This document shows, piece after piece, positions 22,855 to 32,366 of a DNA stretch of 64,000 nt. The notes under the pieces are model-generated. The model was given only the letters and a program-made list of their open reading frames with translations. It was not told the origin of the DNA and did no database searches. The stretch is from Periconia sp. R9002 (taxonomy: Eukaryota > Ascomycota > Dothideomycetes > Pleosporales > Periconiaceae): the NCBI GenBank assembly GCA_023627715.1, contig JAMAHW010000021.1, forward strand, positions 248,001-312,000. The letters run 5' to 3'. Position numbers and translations under genes: made by a program. Position 1 is the stretch's first letter, and every line of letters starts with the position of its first letter.

Positions 22855-23826
22855 TTATGCTTTAGTTGCCCCCTCCGCTTCCTTGGCTTCTTCTTTGTCC
22901 ACAACAACATAATCATCGTCTGAAGATTCCGTCTTTAGCTTCTTTGTATCCGGCTCGTCGGGATGTTTAGGATCGGCCGCGGGTGGATCGGGGAGTTTGG
23001 CGGCGAGGTCTTTCGCATCCGTAGATGTCTGGGTGGTGTCGGTATCCGATACGGGCGGGAAATATTTTCTGTCATCAATTAGCTAATTCCCCTAAAGAAA
23101 CCAGACTGAATCTTCTTACGGGAGATTTCTGAAGTAAGCATCTTCATCCTTCTGCAGGAAGTTGCAAAACACGACCCTTTCCAAGCCATCCGCCTTACCC
23201 TCTTCAAAGAATGTTCGCACGGTATCCAAGGCGACTTCGCTTGCTTCACCACTGGGATATCCATAGACACCAGTGCTTAAGGCTGAAAAAGCGATACTTT
23301 TGAGCCCATTCTCCACGGCCAGCTCTAGACTCTTGCGGTAGCATCCGGAAAGCAGGCTCGTGTGCTTGCCTTGCCGTTTGGTTGACCAATATATCGGCCC
23401 AACGGCATGGATGACTTTCTTTGCAGGGAGCTCATAGCCGTCGGTAATCTTTGCAGAGCCGGTTTCACAACCGTTTAAGGTCTCGCACTCGTCGTAGAGC
23501 TCGGGACCTGCAGCGCGATGGATAGCTCCGTCTACGCCGCCGCCACCCAAAAGTGTATTGTTGGCTGCGTTCACAATAGAATCGATGGCTAGAGTAGTAA
23601 TGTCTTGTTTGACCACGGAGATCTTGTCGTTGAAAGTGGCGTTGGGTGTATAAGCCGGCTGTAGGTCATCGGCCGGAGTGATGCGCTTGAGCTTGTATAG
23701 TAGGCTCAGCGTAGGAAGCTCGTTTACTGGAACTGGATCGGACATTCTGAGATGATGTTTTCGGTGTATAAATCTGAAAGCAGGTTGAGGATGCGGGAGG
23801 AGCTTGGAGGTGAGCAACCGGAACAT
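22855..23826 (-). CDS. Macro-domain ADP-ribose-binding hydrolase
   Basis: MacroD-type protein expected to bind ADP-ribose and remove it from proteins or hydrolyse O-acetyl-ADP-ribose. Exons 23826-23120 and 23068-22855 join in frame to 306 aa. Diagnostic segments in order: SIVNAANNTLLGGGGVDGAI, HRAAGPELYDEC, TGSAKITDGYELPAKKVIHA, VGPIYW and SIAFSALSTGVYGYPSGEAS, with the Asn and Asp of NAANxxLLGGGGVDGAI and the Gly-rich STGVYGYP loop intact. The second exon adds a charged low-complexity tail (KLKTESSDDDYVVVDKEEAK) after the domain. Starting at 23826 gives a basic, Arg/His-rich leader (MFRLLTSKLLPHPQPAFRFI) that could target mitochondria; starting at 23745 (MSDPVPVNEL) gives a cytosolic or nuclear form. 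Both may be used. Confidence 0.88.
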
Positions 23827-24173
23827 AAAGTGAGGCTGGTTGGTTGGATGAGGCTCGGTGATGCAGTGACGTGGGGTATTAGACAAGGTTAAGGAGCTTG
23901 GGCCATCAGTCGGCCATTCACCGCCAAGACACTGTCGTCACGTGATGCCCTGCTCGCATGTGCGCTTTAGAGTACACGACTTGTGTATCAATATCAGTCG
24001 TAGCATAGTTCGCCTGATGTATCCACAAGGAAGAAATCTTATCAACGTAAGAATGGATCTATGAAGGAGGTTACTTGCAAAATAGTGCTACGTATTTCCA
24101 ATGATTGAGAAATCCATGAGGTGACGATGCATAGAGATCAACATTAGTTTCAAGCTAATGATGCTCTCTAATA

Positions 24174-25922
24174 TCAGGCCTTGTTTTCCGCCTGAATTCC
24201 CACGGTGGTCATATCTTGATCACTTCCTTCATCACCCGCTATTCCCTCAATCTCACGGCGCTCTTGAGCCAGTGCGCGCATCTCGAAGACTCTAACAACC
24301 ACGACCCACACGCACATTCCAATGAGAAATCCAAGACTGGCTTTGAAACCCTTTCCAAACTTTGGCGCATCCGTAACGGGATACAAGAATTGCTGGATGA
24401 CAGTAGTCAATGCAGCACCGCAGCTGTTCATGACGGCTAACGTCAACGCTCGGACTTGCGCATCGCCAGTCGTCAGGATGTTTGCCCAAGCATAAAAGAT
24501 CGGAGAAAGTGGACCGTCAAGCCCCGCAAACATATACGAGACAATCCGTAAGCCAAGTGGAATTTCCCAGACCACGAGGCAAATCGTACCAAAGAGCAGG
24601 ATGGCGAGATTCAAAGCAACGGCTCTCATGCGAAAACCGGTACTGTCAATGTAAACATTGAGAAGCAGAACCATCACAATGTTGAATCCGTTGATAGAAG
24701 TGGGGATATTGTTCACCTGCGACATTAGCATGTTGTTTTCCAAGAATGCAGATGAGCACACTCACTTGATACAATGACCAATGGTGATCGGGATCGTTCT
24801 TGAGAAATAGCTGCGCTACTGTGTTTGAAACCTTGCCAACTGTGGTGTTCCAAAAACTTCTCTGGGTCAGCTCAATAGATTAATCATGCAAAAGACTTAG
24901 TCTTACCACCATAGTACAGTGAGTACATAAAGCTGCCACGTGTTGATAGTCCTTCTAAACAAATCCAGGCTGAACTTCATCTCCTCTTCTCTGCCGTCCT
25001 CAACAAGACGTTGCACACACCTCGCTTTCTCTTCTTCCGAGAGATAGAAGGCTTTAGTCTTGTAGGGTGTGTCGGGAAAGAAGAAGAATCCATATGCTGC
25101 AATGACTATCGTGATAATACCGTCGAAGATGAAAACCCATCGCCTTCATTCTGTGTTAGCACAAGTTATGCAAGTGATCATGGTATACTTGCCATGCCTC
25201 CAGTCCATTACGTCCCTGCATGCCAGCTATCATGGCAGACTGCATGTATCCTGATATCATCGTTCCAACGTATGCCGCACATGCAAAGATAGCTGTCCGT
25301 TTACCAATCTCGGTTTTCTTATACCAAGATCCCAGGACATATTGGACACCGACAAAGCAACTGCCTTCTAGAAACCCAACAAGGAACCGAATGGGATAAA
25401 GTTGATGTGTGCTTGTGACAAAAGTAGTGCCAATTGTTAATATGCCCCATACAAGCTCCAGACCAGGAAGTAGCATCCGCGGTGGAATCCAAGTCAATAG
25501 GAGGTTTGCTGGTATGGGGCCAAGTATCTGGCCTGGACGCAATGATTAGTGAGCCGACACCAGATCTTTTTATATTTTGATCCATTTACCAATTTGAAAG
25601 CAGGTCACTGCAAGGTTATATTCTGTGCCTAACATAGACAAGTCTTCACGCATACCGCTGACGTAGGCGTTGCTGAGGTTTGCCTGGTCGAGCCATTTGG
25701 TAAAGTACGCTAAACAGCCATATGTGAGAATGAAGAAATCAATTTTGTGAAGAAGTCTTATATCCCAAATTAGCATCTATCTATCACAGCAGGATTCGTG
25801 GTTACTAACTTCTTTTCACTTGGAGGAGTTCCCTTAGGATGCCAAATGAAGAACTCGGGGCGATTTTGCCCGTAAGACGACGCGAATATATTCTTAACAA
25901 AATATGAAAGTGAAAGCGCCAT
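24174..25922 (-). CDS. MFS transporter, Dal5/allantoate permease type
   Basis: Major facilitator of the anion:cation symporter group (Dal5, Tna1, Liz1 relatives), importing small organic anions such as allantoate, nicotinate or pantothenate. Exons 25922-25810, 25756-25590, 25532-25193, 25143-24907, 24856-24766 and 24716-24174 join in frame to 496 aa. Family blocks: KIDFFILTYGCLAYFTKWLD, QANLSNAYVSGM, PIRFLVGFLEGSCFVGVQYV then LGSWY, RWVFIFDGIITIVIAAYGFF, FLKNDPDHHWSLYQVNNIPT. About 12 membrane segments with a cytosolic acidic tail. The intron at 25144-25192 uses a GC donor (GCAAGT); no GT donor keeps the frame. An in-frame ATG at 25958 is an alternative start. It is divergent from the 2-oxoglutarate oxygenase gene with a shared 650-base promoter region. 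Confidence 0.85.
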
Positions 25923-26573
25923 GTTTGCAAGAGATGGCCCACTAGTGAGGTCAAACATTTGGAAAGAGGGAGCACAGCGCGGCTTTGTATGTCTCCACAC
26001 TGTGGGGCCCGATCTCTATCTCCGCCTTATCATGAACCCACGGGTTCAACCCATCAACGGTCAAAATCCAATATCTACATCTAGCGCTAGTGCTCTCCAT
26101 TTGATGTTGCGAAACTAGGCGTAGAGACTGTAGTATATATAAAAAAGAAATATACCTATGAATGCTGCATATGTTAATAGTTATTAAAGTGTCTTCTTCT
26201 TCGCAATTGATAGACCATATGGTTCAATCTCAGTAGTACTTGTATCTCGTCAAACTATGCAGTCTCATAGATTGGTAAAACCCAAGCCGGCGTTTGTTAG
26301 ATAGCTGATTCATTGATAAAAACAAAACCGCAACGCGCAAGCTCTTCTTATCTAATGCCAGCTTCGTGAATGTACCGCTGCTCTCGCCGCGCCGCTAATG
26401 ATCCAACAAGTGTGAAGTTGGTGGAGCATCCCAGGCAAGATAAGGAAGAACCAATAATAGGCCCGACCCCACTTTAGAAAACCCCATTCCAGGCCATCTC
26501 AGGAATGAAGAGTTACATGCAACTAGGAAAATCATAACCGCCTTGGCACGCTCCTCAAAGTTACTCGGCCGAC
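25923..26573. other. Shared promoter region, transporter / oxygenase
   Basis: The divergent gap between the Dal5-type permease (-) and the 2-oxoglutarate oxygenase (+). AT-rich in the middle (around 26130-26180). No recognisable regulator site pair was identified by eye. Confidence 0.5.
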
Positions 26574-27963
26574 ATGGGCAACTCTCAAGCACTTGTTTTC
26601 TTGACTCCCGTTCTCAAGCAGGCTGGCTTTATTGGGCTCACTGCCTTTCAAAATGACCGAAGTAATGAGCGCGACAACTATGGCACCCGAAACGGTACAT
26701 AACATCTACAATATCATCGGCTGATACAGAGTGGCTGATGTTTACGACCAGGAACCAGCCAAATACGTATACTTCCACTCTGGCTCTGAAGCAACGTATC
26801 GCAAAGTATCCGAGAAGCCGACAAGCTTCACATCCATCCCAACCATCGATATCAGCGGAATCGACGGTTCACTTGCAGAACGCAAGGCGATCGCAGCAGA
26901 GATACGCGAGGCGTGCGAAAATTGCGGCTTCTTCTATATCAAAAACCACAAAATTCCCCAAGAAGACTTTGACGAAGTGTTCTACCTCTTAAAGCGTTTC
27001 TTTGCCTTGGATCAGGATGTCAAGATGGATGCGCATGTACAGAAGAATCCTGCCATAAGAGGATACGAGCCCATGCTAGAGACGAGGTTAGACCCTCGAA
27101 CTCAAGGAGGTGAGTCCTAGTGCGCAGACCTTCCCTTAGTCCTCAAAAGCTTATGCAGCAAAGATGTGAAAGAGGCATTTACCATGGGTGATTGCTACTT
27201 GGAACCTGAGCAAGACTATATCGGAAAGACTGGTCAGCAGCCTCCATCGTATGTGACACAACCTCAGAACATCTGGCCCAGCCAAGCACCATGGTGGCGT
27301 GAGGGACTATACAAGTACTACAATCAAGTACTCCCACTTGCGATGAAGTTTGTTAGAATCCTGGCTTTAGCCTTTGACCTTGATGAATCCGCATTCGACA
27401 ACTCCTTTCGGTTTCCCATAACCGGGATGCGGCCGCTCCATTATCCACCGACGCCAATTAATGAGAACGCGAGCAACGTTGGGCTTGGTGCGCACGCCGA
27501 CTTTTCGTGTACGTGAAGGGCAGCTGAAACCTTAGCTGTAGACGTTTTACTAACTGATATAGGGCTAACCTTGGTCCTTCAAGACGATGTTTCAGCCCTC
27601 GAAGTTCTGAACCAGGACGGCATATGGGTTGATGCACCACCCCAGAAAGGAACTTTCGTGTGCAACGTTGGCCAGTACCTGGAGCGACAAACAAACGGGA
27701 AATTCCCCGCAACCGTTCACAGGGTAAGGAACAAAACCGCGCAAGAAAGGTACTCGGTGCCCTTCTTTCTAACCCCAGATGCGGGTGCTGAGCTTGATAT
27801 TCTGGAGTGCTGTAAGGATGAGAAGAAGAAGGACTATGAGAAAATCAACGTGGGCGATTTGTATATTCGGAGGATACTTCCAGCAAGGCGGAAACACCCC
27901 ACGAGTTTGCGATATATCGATGTGCCGCAAGAAGAGTGGAACTATAAAATGCTGCTGTCGTAG
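26574..27963 (+). CDS. 2-oxoglutarate/Fe(II)-dependent oxygenase (IPNS-like)
   Basis: Non-heme iron oxygenase of the isopenicillin-N-synthase-like fold. Exons 26574-26694, 26732-27109, 27164-27508 and 27563-27963 join in frame to 414 aa. The N-terminal DIOX_N block is IDISGIDGSLAERKAIAAEI with GFFYIKNHKIP. In the catalytic core the HxD pair is H277/D279 (HADFSW, split across an intron) and the distal His is about H334 (TVHRVRN). The 2-oxoglutarate-binding Arg and Ser are R344/S346 (RYSVPFF). All iron and cosubstrate ligands are therefore present. The first 37-base intron is unusually short and exon 1 is tentative; without it no ATG precedes the conserved N-terminus. It sits between a permease and a lipocalin-like protein, suggesting a shared small-molecule pathway (inference). 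Confidence 0.82.
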
Positions 27964-28264
27964 GCAGATTGTTTTGGTATTGGAATTCAGCCCCTCAACT
28001 GTTCGCTGTCGCACATTGGCCTCAGCAGCGAAGGGTAATCACATGTATCTCCAACTGCGCTGTCATGAATCGCTTGTGGCTGAAACGACCAAATACAAGC
28101 GCGGGAGCACACTCCTCTTGAAACTTCCACCAGAAGCCTGCATAACCTCTTCAAGAAATCTACAACGCATCTTCCTACGCTGATCACAATATCTTTTCTA
28201 TACTTGTAGAAGTAGAATCCATTTCCCAATGATTCAGCTACATTTTCTACTCTTGTTAACATCA

Positions 28265-28959
28265 TCAAACCTTCGGATTAATTTTTGTCCAATAGAGATT
28301 GGCAATGATGTCCGATCCTTGAGTATGTGTCCATAAACGCAATACCGTTCTATTCCCCTCCTTAGTCACTTCATAGTTCCTAGTCTGATTTGTGCCTTCC
28401 CAACTCGGGACGTCCGCTACCAACAAAGGCCCATGTATCAGTGTACCGTTGGTAGTTGTTGACCACTGTTCGGCTGCGTCAACTTATGTGAGGTTGGGGT
28501 AAGAAAGGCGCCATCTTTTACCAGTTCAACGCTGCAATTTCCCGCATAGGCTAATGTATTTTTCCCGACCAGCGCCCAATCGCTATCTGATTGACCTTCT
28601 TTCGCCGGGTAGGTCAGGTTGAGGGGTCTCTTTTCTTGCTCGGTCGATGCAAGATTTGCGGACATGTCTAATCTCGAGAATATAATGTTAGATGGCAAAA
28701 CGTAGAATATAATTAACTTGAGCATGGCGGGACAAAATAATACTACACAAATTGCACGGAAAATACTGACATCCATCTGCATGGTATGTAATCAGTCCTA
28801 CGTATGGTCTTGTCTCTTTTGGTACGCCGTTGAGGTCACTTCTACTGAGGACGTTAGCAATGAAACTAGCTTGTGAATATGCGGAAAAACGTACGGAGTG
28901 TTATTGAGTAAGACCCACACTCCAGTCAGCACCCCTGCAATAGCTGGTGGGAGAACCAT
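28265..28959 (-). CDS. Lipocalin-like domain protein
   Basis: Small protein with a lipocalin-like domain of the type found in fungal metabolite clusters. Exons 28959-28895, 28844-28771, 28667-28522 and 28465-28265 join in frame to 161 aa; every junction restores family features. Blocks in order: LTGVWVLLNN, ITYHADGYMSANLA (the strongly conserved GYMSA), DWALVGKNTLAYAGN, TLIHGPLLVADVPSWEGTNQ, with R-N-Y-E-V after it and NLYWTKI near the end. Such proteins are described as binding small hydrophobic ligands or acting as isomerase/cyclase-like partners; no catalytic residue can be named here. No signal peptide. It converges on the 2-oxoglutarate oxygenase gene with a 300-base gap. Confidence 0.78.
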
Positions 28960-30242
28960 TTCAAAATGAAATAATTATATCTTTGTAAACCCGGAGAAAA
29001 CGTAGAATCTGCACGCAGGATATAAATTTTTGGAGAATATAAGATGCATATAGTGCGCTTTTCTCTACCTTATATATTTACTCAATCCCTGCATCGTGTT
29101 ATAGGTCCTCTTGCTGACCTCATTTCAAATATATGCCTTGACCAAATGAGCTTTCGCGCACCCCGGTGTTGTCTTACTATTCCGTTTCTGTTAAACATAA
29201 TATGAGCCAGGGTGGTGTCGCAATCGCGAATTTTTATTGGGCTATCAAACAGCATCTGTCGAATGAGGAAATTGTTGTATGTTCTCTGAAGTGTTACCGT
29301 TGCAAGGTTGACCGGTTATTTCACTTTTCCCAAGCCATCACTTCCTTTCAACGGTGTAAGATCAGCACTGCAGTAAATGTCGCATTTTCCTAATGAGGAA
29401 TTATTGTGCCAGCTCATGCAGTCAAACTGGTGAGCATCACGCATAAGAGACGCCAGCAGATGGTATCTCGGTCTCTTGATCCTCAACTAATCTATCCTTT
29501 GTTACTTCTGCAGCAAATCGGGGCATTAAATGTGGCCTTGGCTTTAATCAACCTATACGCGAGATCAATATGTACCCAGGAACATTTGAAGGGATCAATC
29601 TTGTCTTTGACTCGCAATTCCAAACCGGAAAACTGGCATTGAAGTGATGAACCTGAATGAGAAATTTTGATTTCGCTATGAATGCTTATGAAGGTAAATA
29701 GATGTTATACCTACCTATGTACATACATATGTGCATACATGTACGATAAAGAACATGCCACGTGATCCTGGATGTCGACCCGTGGACGTCTCAGCCTGCC
29801 ATCAATCTGGGGTTGAGATTTATCATTCATGAGAGTCTAATCCGCGATATAGTAGTCCCAAGAGGGATCATATCCAAGGTATGGTTGCAATATAATTCCA
29901 ATTACCTGTGGCTCAATTGCTACCTCAGCGTCTTTGATACGTACATCAACATCAATTGTATACTTGCGTGACCTACAAAAAAAGAAGCTATACGTTTGCC
30001 TCTACCCTCGAAGCTTCTGCCATATAACTCATCCAATGAGATATTTCCCCAAACAGATCCCACTCCTCCTGGTAACGCCCCATGTATACCGGCCTGTCCG
30101 ACATCGATATTGAGTACAAATTCGATGCGCCGATTGACGTCAAGGTATGAAAAGGAAACCCACCCCAACAATGCAGCTCAAGCTCCCCAGTCAAACCCAA
30201 GACAAATGCGTATGTAAGACAAAGCGCACCCCAGACTCAAGC
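28960..30242. other. Intergenic region
   Basis: No convincing gene. Minus-strand ORFs at 29920-30200 lie just downstream of the 30243-31106 gene and could be a further spliced exon of it, since that gene's stop (AGG TAA G) doubles as a GTAAGC donor. I could not find an acceptor giving a clear frame. Confidence 0.4.
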
Positions 30243-31106
30243 TTACCTCTCAGCATTGATAACCTCGAAGCTGACCCAACTTGTGTCCCGCCGTACCTGA
30301 GTGATCGTCTCCAAGTGGTAGTCGTACTCAGTCCATGTTGTGCTCCCAAACTCACGATACTGCTCCTTTGCCCAGCGGATATTTTCGGCCCAGTCGCTGT
30401 CATCATTCAAATCCGGGTCGGTGAGGCGATACAGCTCCCGGTACGGAGCGTGCTTGCGCGGGCCGTTGAAACGCGTCGAAGAAAGGGCAGACTCCCAACG
30501 CTCCTCCTCGTTCTTGCATTCATCTGCAGAGTACAGCCAGATAGTATGCTTGTCGACGACAGGACGCAGCGGCTCGAGCACAGGCGGTTTGACACAAATG
30601 GGGACACGGGATTTATAGGCAAAGAGAGCAGCCACGACGGCCTTGCGCGAAATTGGTTGTGCAGGCTCTTTGAGGTTCCCCAGCGTAGGTTTTTGAACCG
30701 GAAGATGGTTGTTCCGGGGGCTCAACCCGTCAGTAAATGCGTGCTTGTGTAACCAGCTGTGCCACTCGGCGTTCATCTGTACCTTGGATTTGTCGAACTT
30801 TCCAGTTTCAGGGTTGAAAGTGGAGGGCGCAAAGCCATAGGCCTCGTTGTCGGACTCCCATTCGCCATCATTATTTCCATCGTAGCAGGGCTTGGACGTG
30901 CGTCGCGTGGTCGCTCGGGTCTTGCGAACCGATGGCTCCAGAGATGTAGTTGCCGAGTAGTCTGTGGACTCTTCGTCAGTACGAGATCTGTGACGTCTGT
31001 GAAGAGAGATTTCGGTGTCTGTATTGGATAGTTCTTCGTGTAATACCACGTCTCGGCTCCTCCCGTTAAGGCCGCACAGGCGAGCATGGAAGCGTTGGCG
31101 TGACAT
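30243..31106 (-). CDS. Hypothetical Arg/Trp-rich protein
   Basis: Single ORF of 287 aa starting MSRQRFHARLCGLNGRSRDV. N-terminal third basic and Ser/Arg-rich (HRRHRSRTDEESTD, SVRKTRATTRRTSKP). The remainder is globular, with conserved-looking aromatic segments such as NAEWHSWLHKHAFTDGLSPR, WENI-type helices (DDSDWAENIRWAKEQYREFG) and STTWTEYDYHLETI. No signal peptide, membrane segment or known domain. The stop overlaps a GTAAGC donor-like sequence, so the C-terminus may extend by splicing. Function unknown. Confidence 0.6.
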   Translation of the reverse strand: MSRQRFHARLCGLNGRSRDVVLHEELSNTDTEISLHRRHRSRTDEESTDYSATTSLEPSVRKTRATTRRTSKPCYDGNNDGEWESDNEAYGFAPSTFNPETGKFDKSKVQMNAEWHSWLHKHAFTDGLSPRNNHLPVQKPTLGNLKEPAQPISRKAVVAALFAYKSRVPICVKPPVLEPLRPVVDKHTIWLYSADECKNEEERWESALSSTRFNGPRKHAPYRELYRLTDPDLNDDSDWAENIRWAKEQYREFGSTTWTEYDYHLETITQVRRDTSWVSFEVINAER

Positions 31107-31631
31107 GTTCAGCAATCTGGCGTAGGTTGAATGGTTGAGGAAGAGGAGCGAGCTGAAGAGACAATGGTGCAGCTCAAATATATAACTTTGGCAGTCGTGC
31201 TCAAGCAGCTAGCAGGCGCTTGAATGTTGTGGTGAAAGACCCTTAAGTTGACGGGGCAACCAGCAAGATTTACCACCTTGTTCGAGCAAAATGGGATAGA
31301 TATATCAGTGCTCAGCAACAGATTCGTTCACTGATTGAGATTTGAAGTATAAATCTTCACGGGCACTTCTTGAACAACTTTGCAAATAGAAGAGTATTAG
31401 GTAGGTGCCGTCATTTTCGTGAGAGAAATTTTCTGTATGAGGTTGAGTCTCGCTGTAAATCAAAAGAGGCTTTGTTGAGCGTGGTTGTGCCCCACACTGA
31501 TCTCGAAGGCCTTTCCCCGGTCATCATTACTCCGGTCTTTATTGATGAATTCGCCGGGATATATAGATTGTAGGTGATGGAGGGAAATTGAAAGTGCTCT
31601 AGCCTGTGAAATCAGGTGGGTGAGGACACAG
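31107..31631. other. Intergenic region
   Basis: Promoter side of the 30243-31106 gene. A short plus-strand ORF (31370-31573, RRVLGRCRHFRERNFLYEVE) is not convincing alone but could precede introner copy C on a transcript. Confidence 0.35.
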
Positions 31632-31763
31632 ATATGTTGAACTCCAGGTACAGAGTCGTCTGTTATTGAGTCACCACGTGGGGTGGCGTATTAAGACACC
31701 GATGATGTACTGTAACTACCCTAGTTAGATTTAACTAACTTTGTAACCGCGATATAAGTATAG
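31632..31763 (+). mobile_element. Introner-like element copy C
   Basis: A plus-strand copy of about 132 bp. The body matches the family closely (CCAGGTACAGAGTCG, CACCACGTGG, GATGTACTGTAACTACCC), but the donor position reads AT instead of GT, and the 3' end runs on to TATAG at 31763. It is immediately followed by an ORF open from the acceptor to 32366. Confidence 0.75.
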
Positions 31764-32366
31764 GCCCTACTTGGGGGAGCAAACACCGGAGGACATGTGA
31801 CTGGCGTACGACCAACAGGATCTGTTATTAGCACCACTTTTGACGAATCCATCGATAACACCCACAGAGTTCAATCACTACAGGAAGTGTACGAAACTAG
31901 GGAGACTGATCATATTTTAATCGGTACGGGCGCATTCAATGTTTATCTACTGATCCCTATCTTGCTCAAGCATCATGAATACCACGCAATTTTTAGGATT
32001 CATGCCGTTGTCATCAACTCTACTTCAAACGGAAAATTTCTCGGGTCCATTCAAACTGCAATTCGTTTACTCTCCTTCGAGAACAACTCAAGTATCTCGA
32101 TCTACCTCAGTCCGTTCGGAACTAGGATAGGTCAGCCTCAAACAACTTCTAACTCCGCGAAACGTGGCAGGAGTGGAAACAACTCACGCTGGGCTACCCC
32201 TAAGTGGCACATACAACATACTATAACAAGGTTCGCTTGGGATGATCATATCCGCTTAAGCTATGTACGGGGGAAAATGTACGAAAGAGAAGACGATCAT
32301 TTTCTTAGACAACAATACCGGAAATGCGATTGCCCCACATTTCTTTACAATATTACCCAGCACTAA
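31764..32366 (+). CDS. Possible exon of an orphan gene after introner copy C
   Basis: The frame opens exactly after the TATAG acceptor of copy C and stays open for 200 codons (ALLGGANTGGHVTGVRPTGS ... ending CPTFLYNITQH). It has no ATG near its start, so it would need an upstream exon joined through copy C. Composition looks protein-like, with a hydrophobic block (FNVYLLIPILLKHHEY) and charged C-terminus (KMYEREDDHFLRQQYRKCDC). No domain recognised. The donor of copy C is damaged, so this may be a relic. Confidence 0.3.
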   Translation, partial: ALLGGANTGGHVTGVRPTGSVISTTFDESIDNTHRVQSLQEVYETRETDHILIGTGAFNVYLLIPILLKHHEYHAIFRIHAVVINSTSNGKFLGSIQTAIRLLSFENNSSISIYLSPFGTRIGQPQTTSNSAKRGRSGNNSRWATPKWHIQHTITRFAWDDHIRLSYVRGKMYEREDDHFLRQQYRKCDCPTFLYNITQH

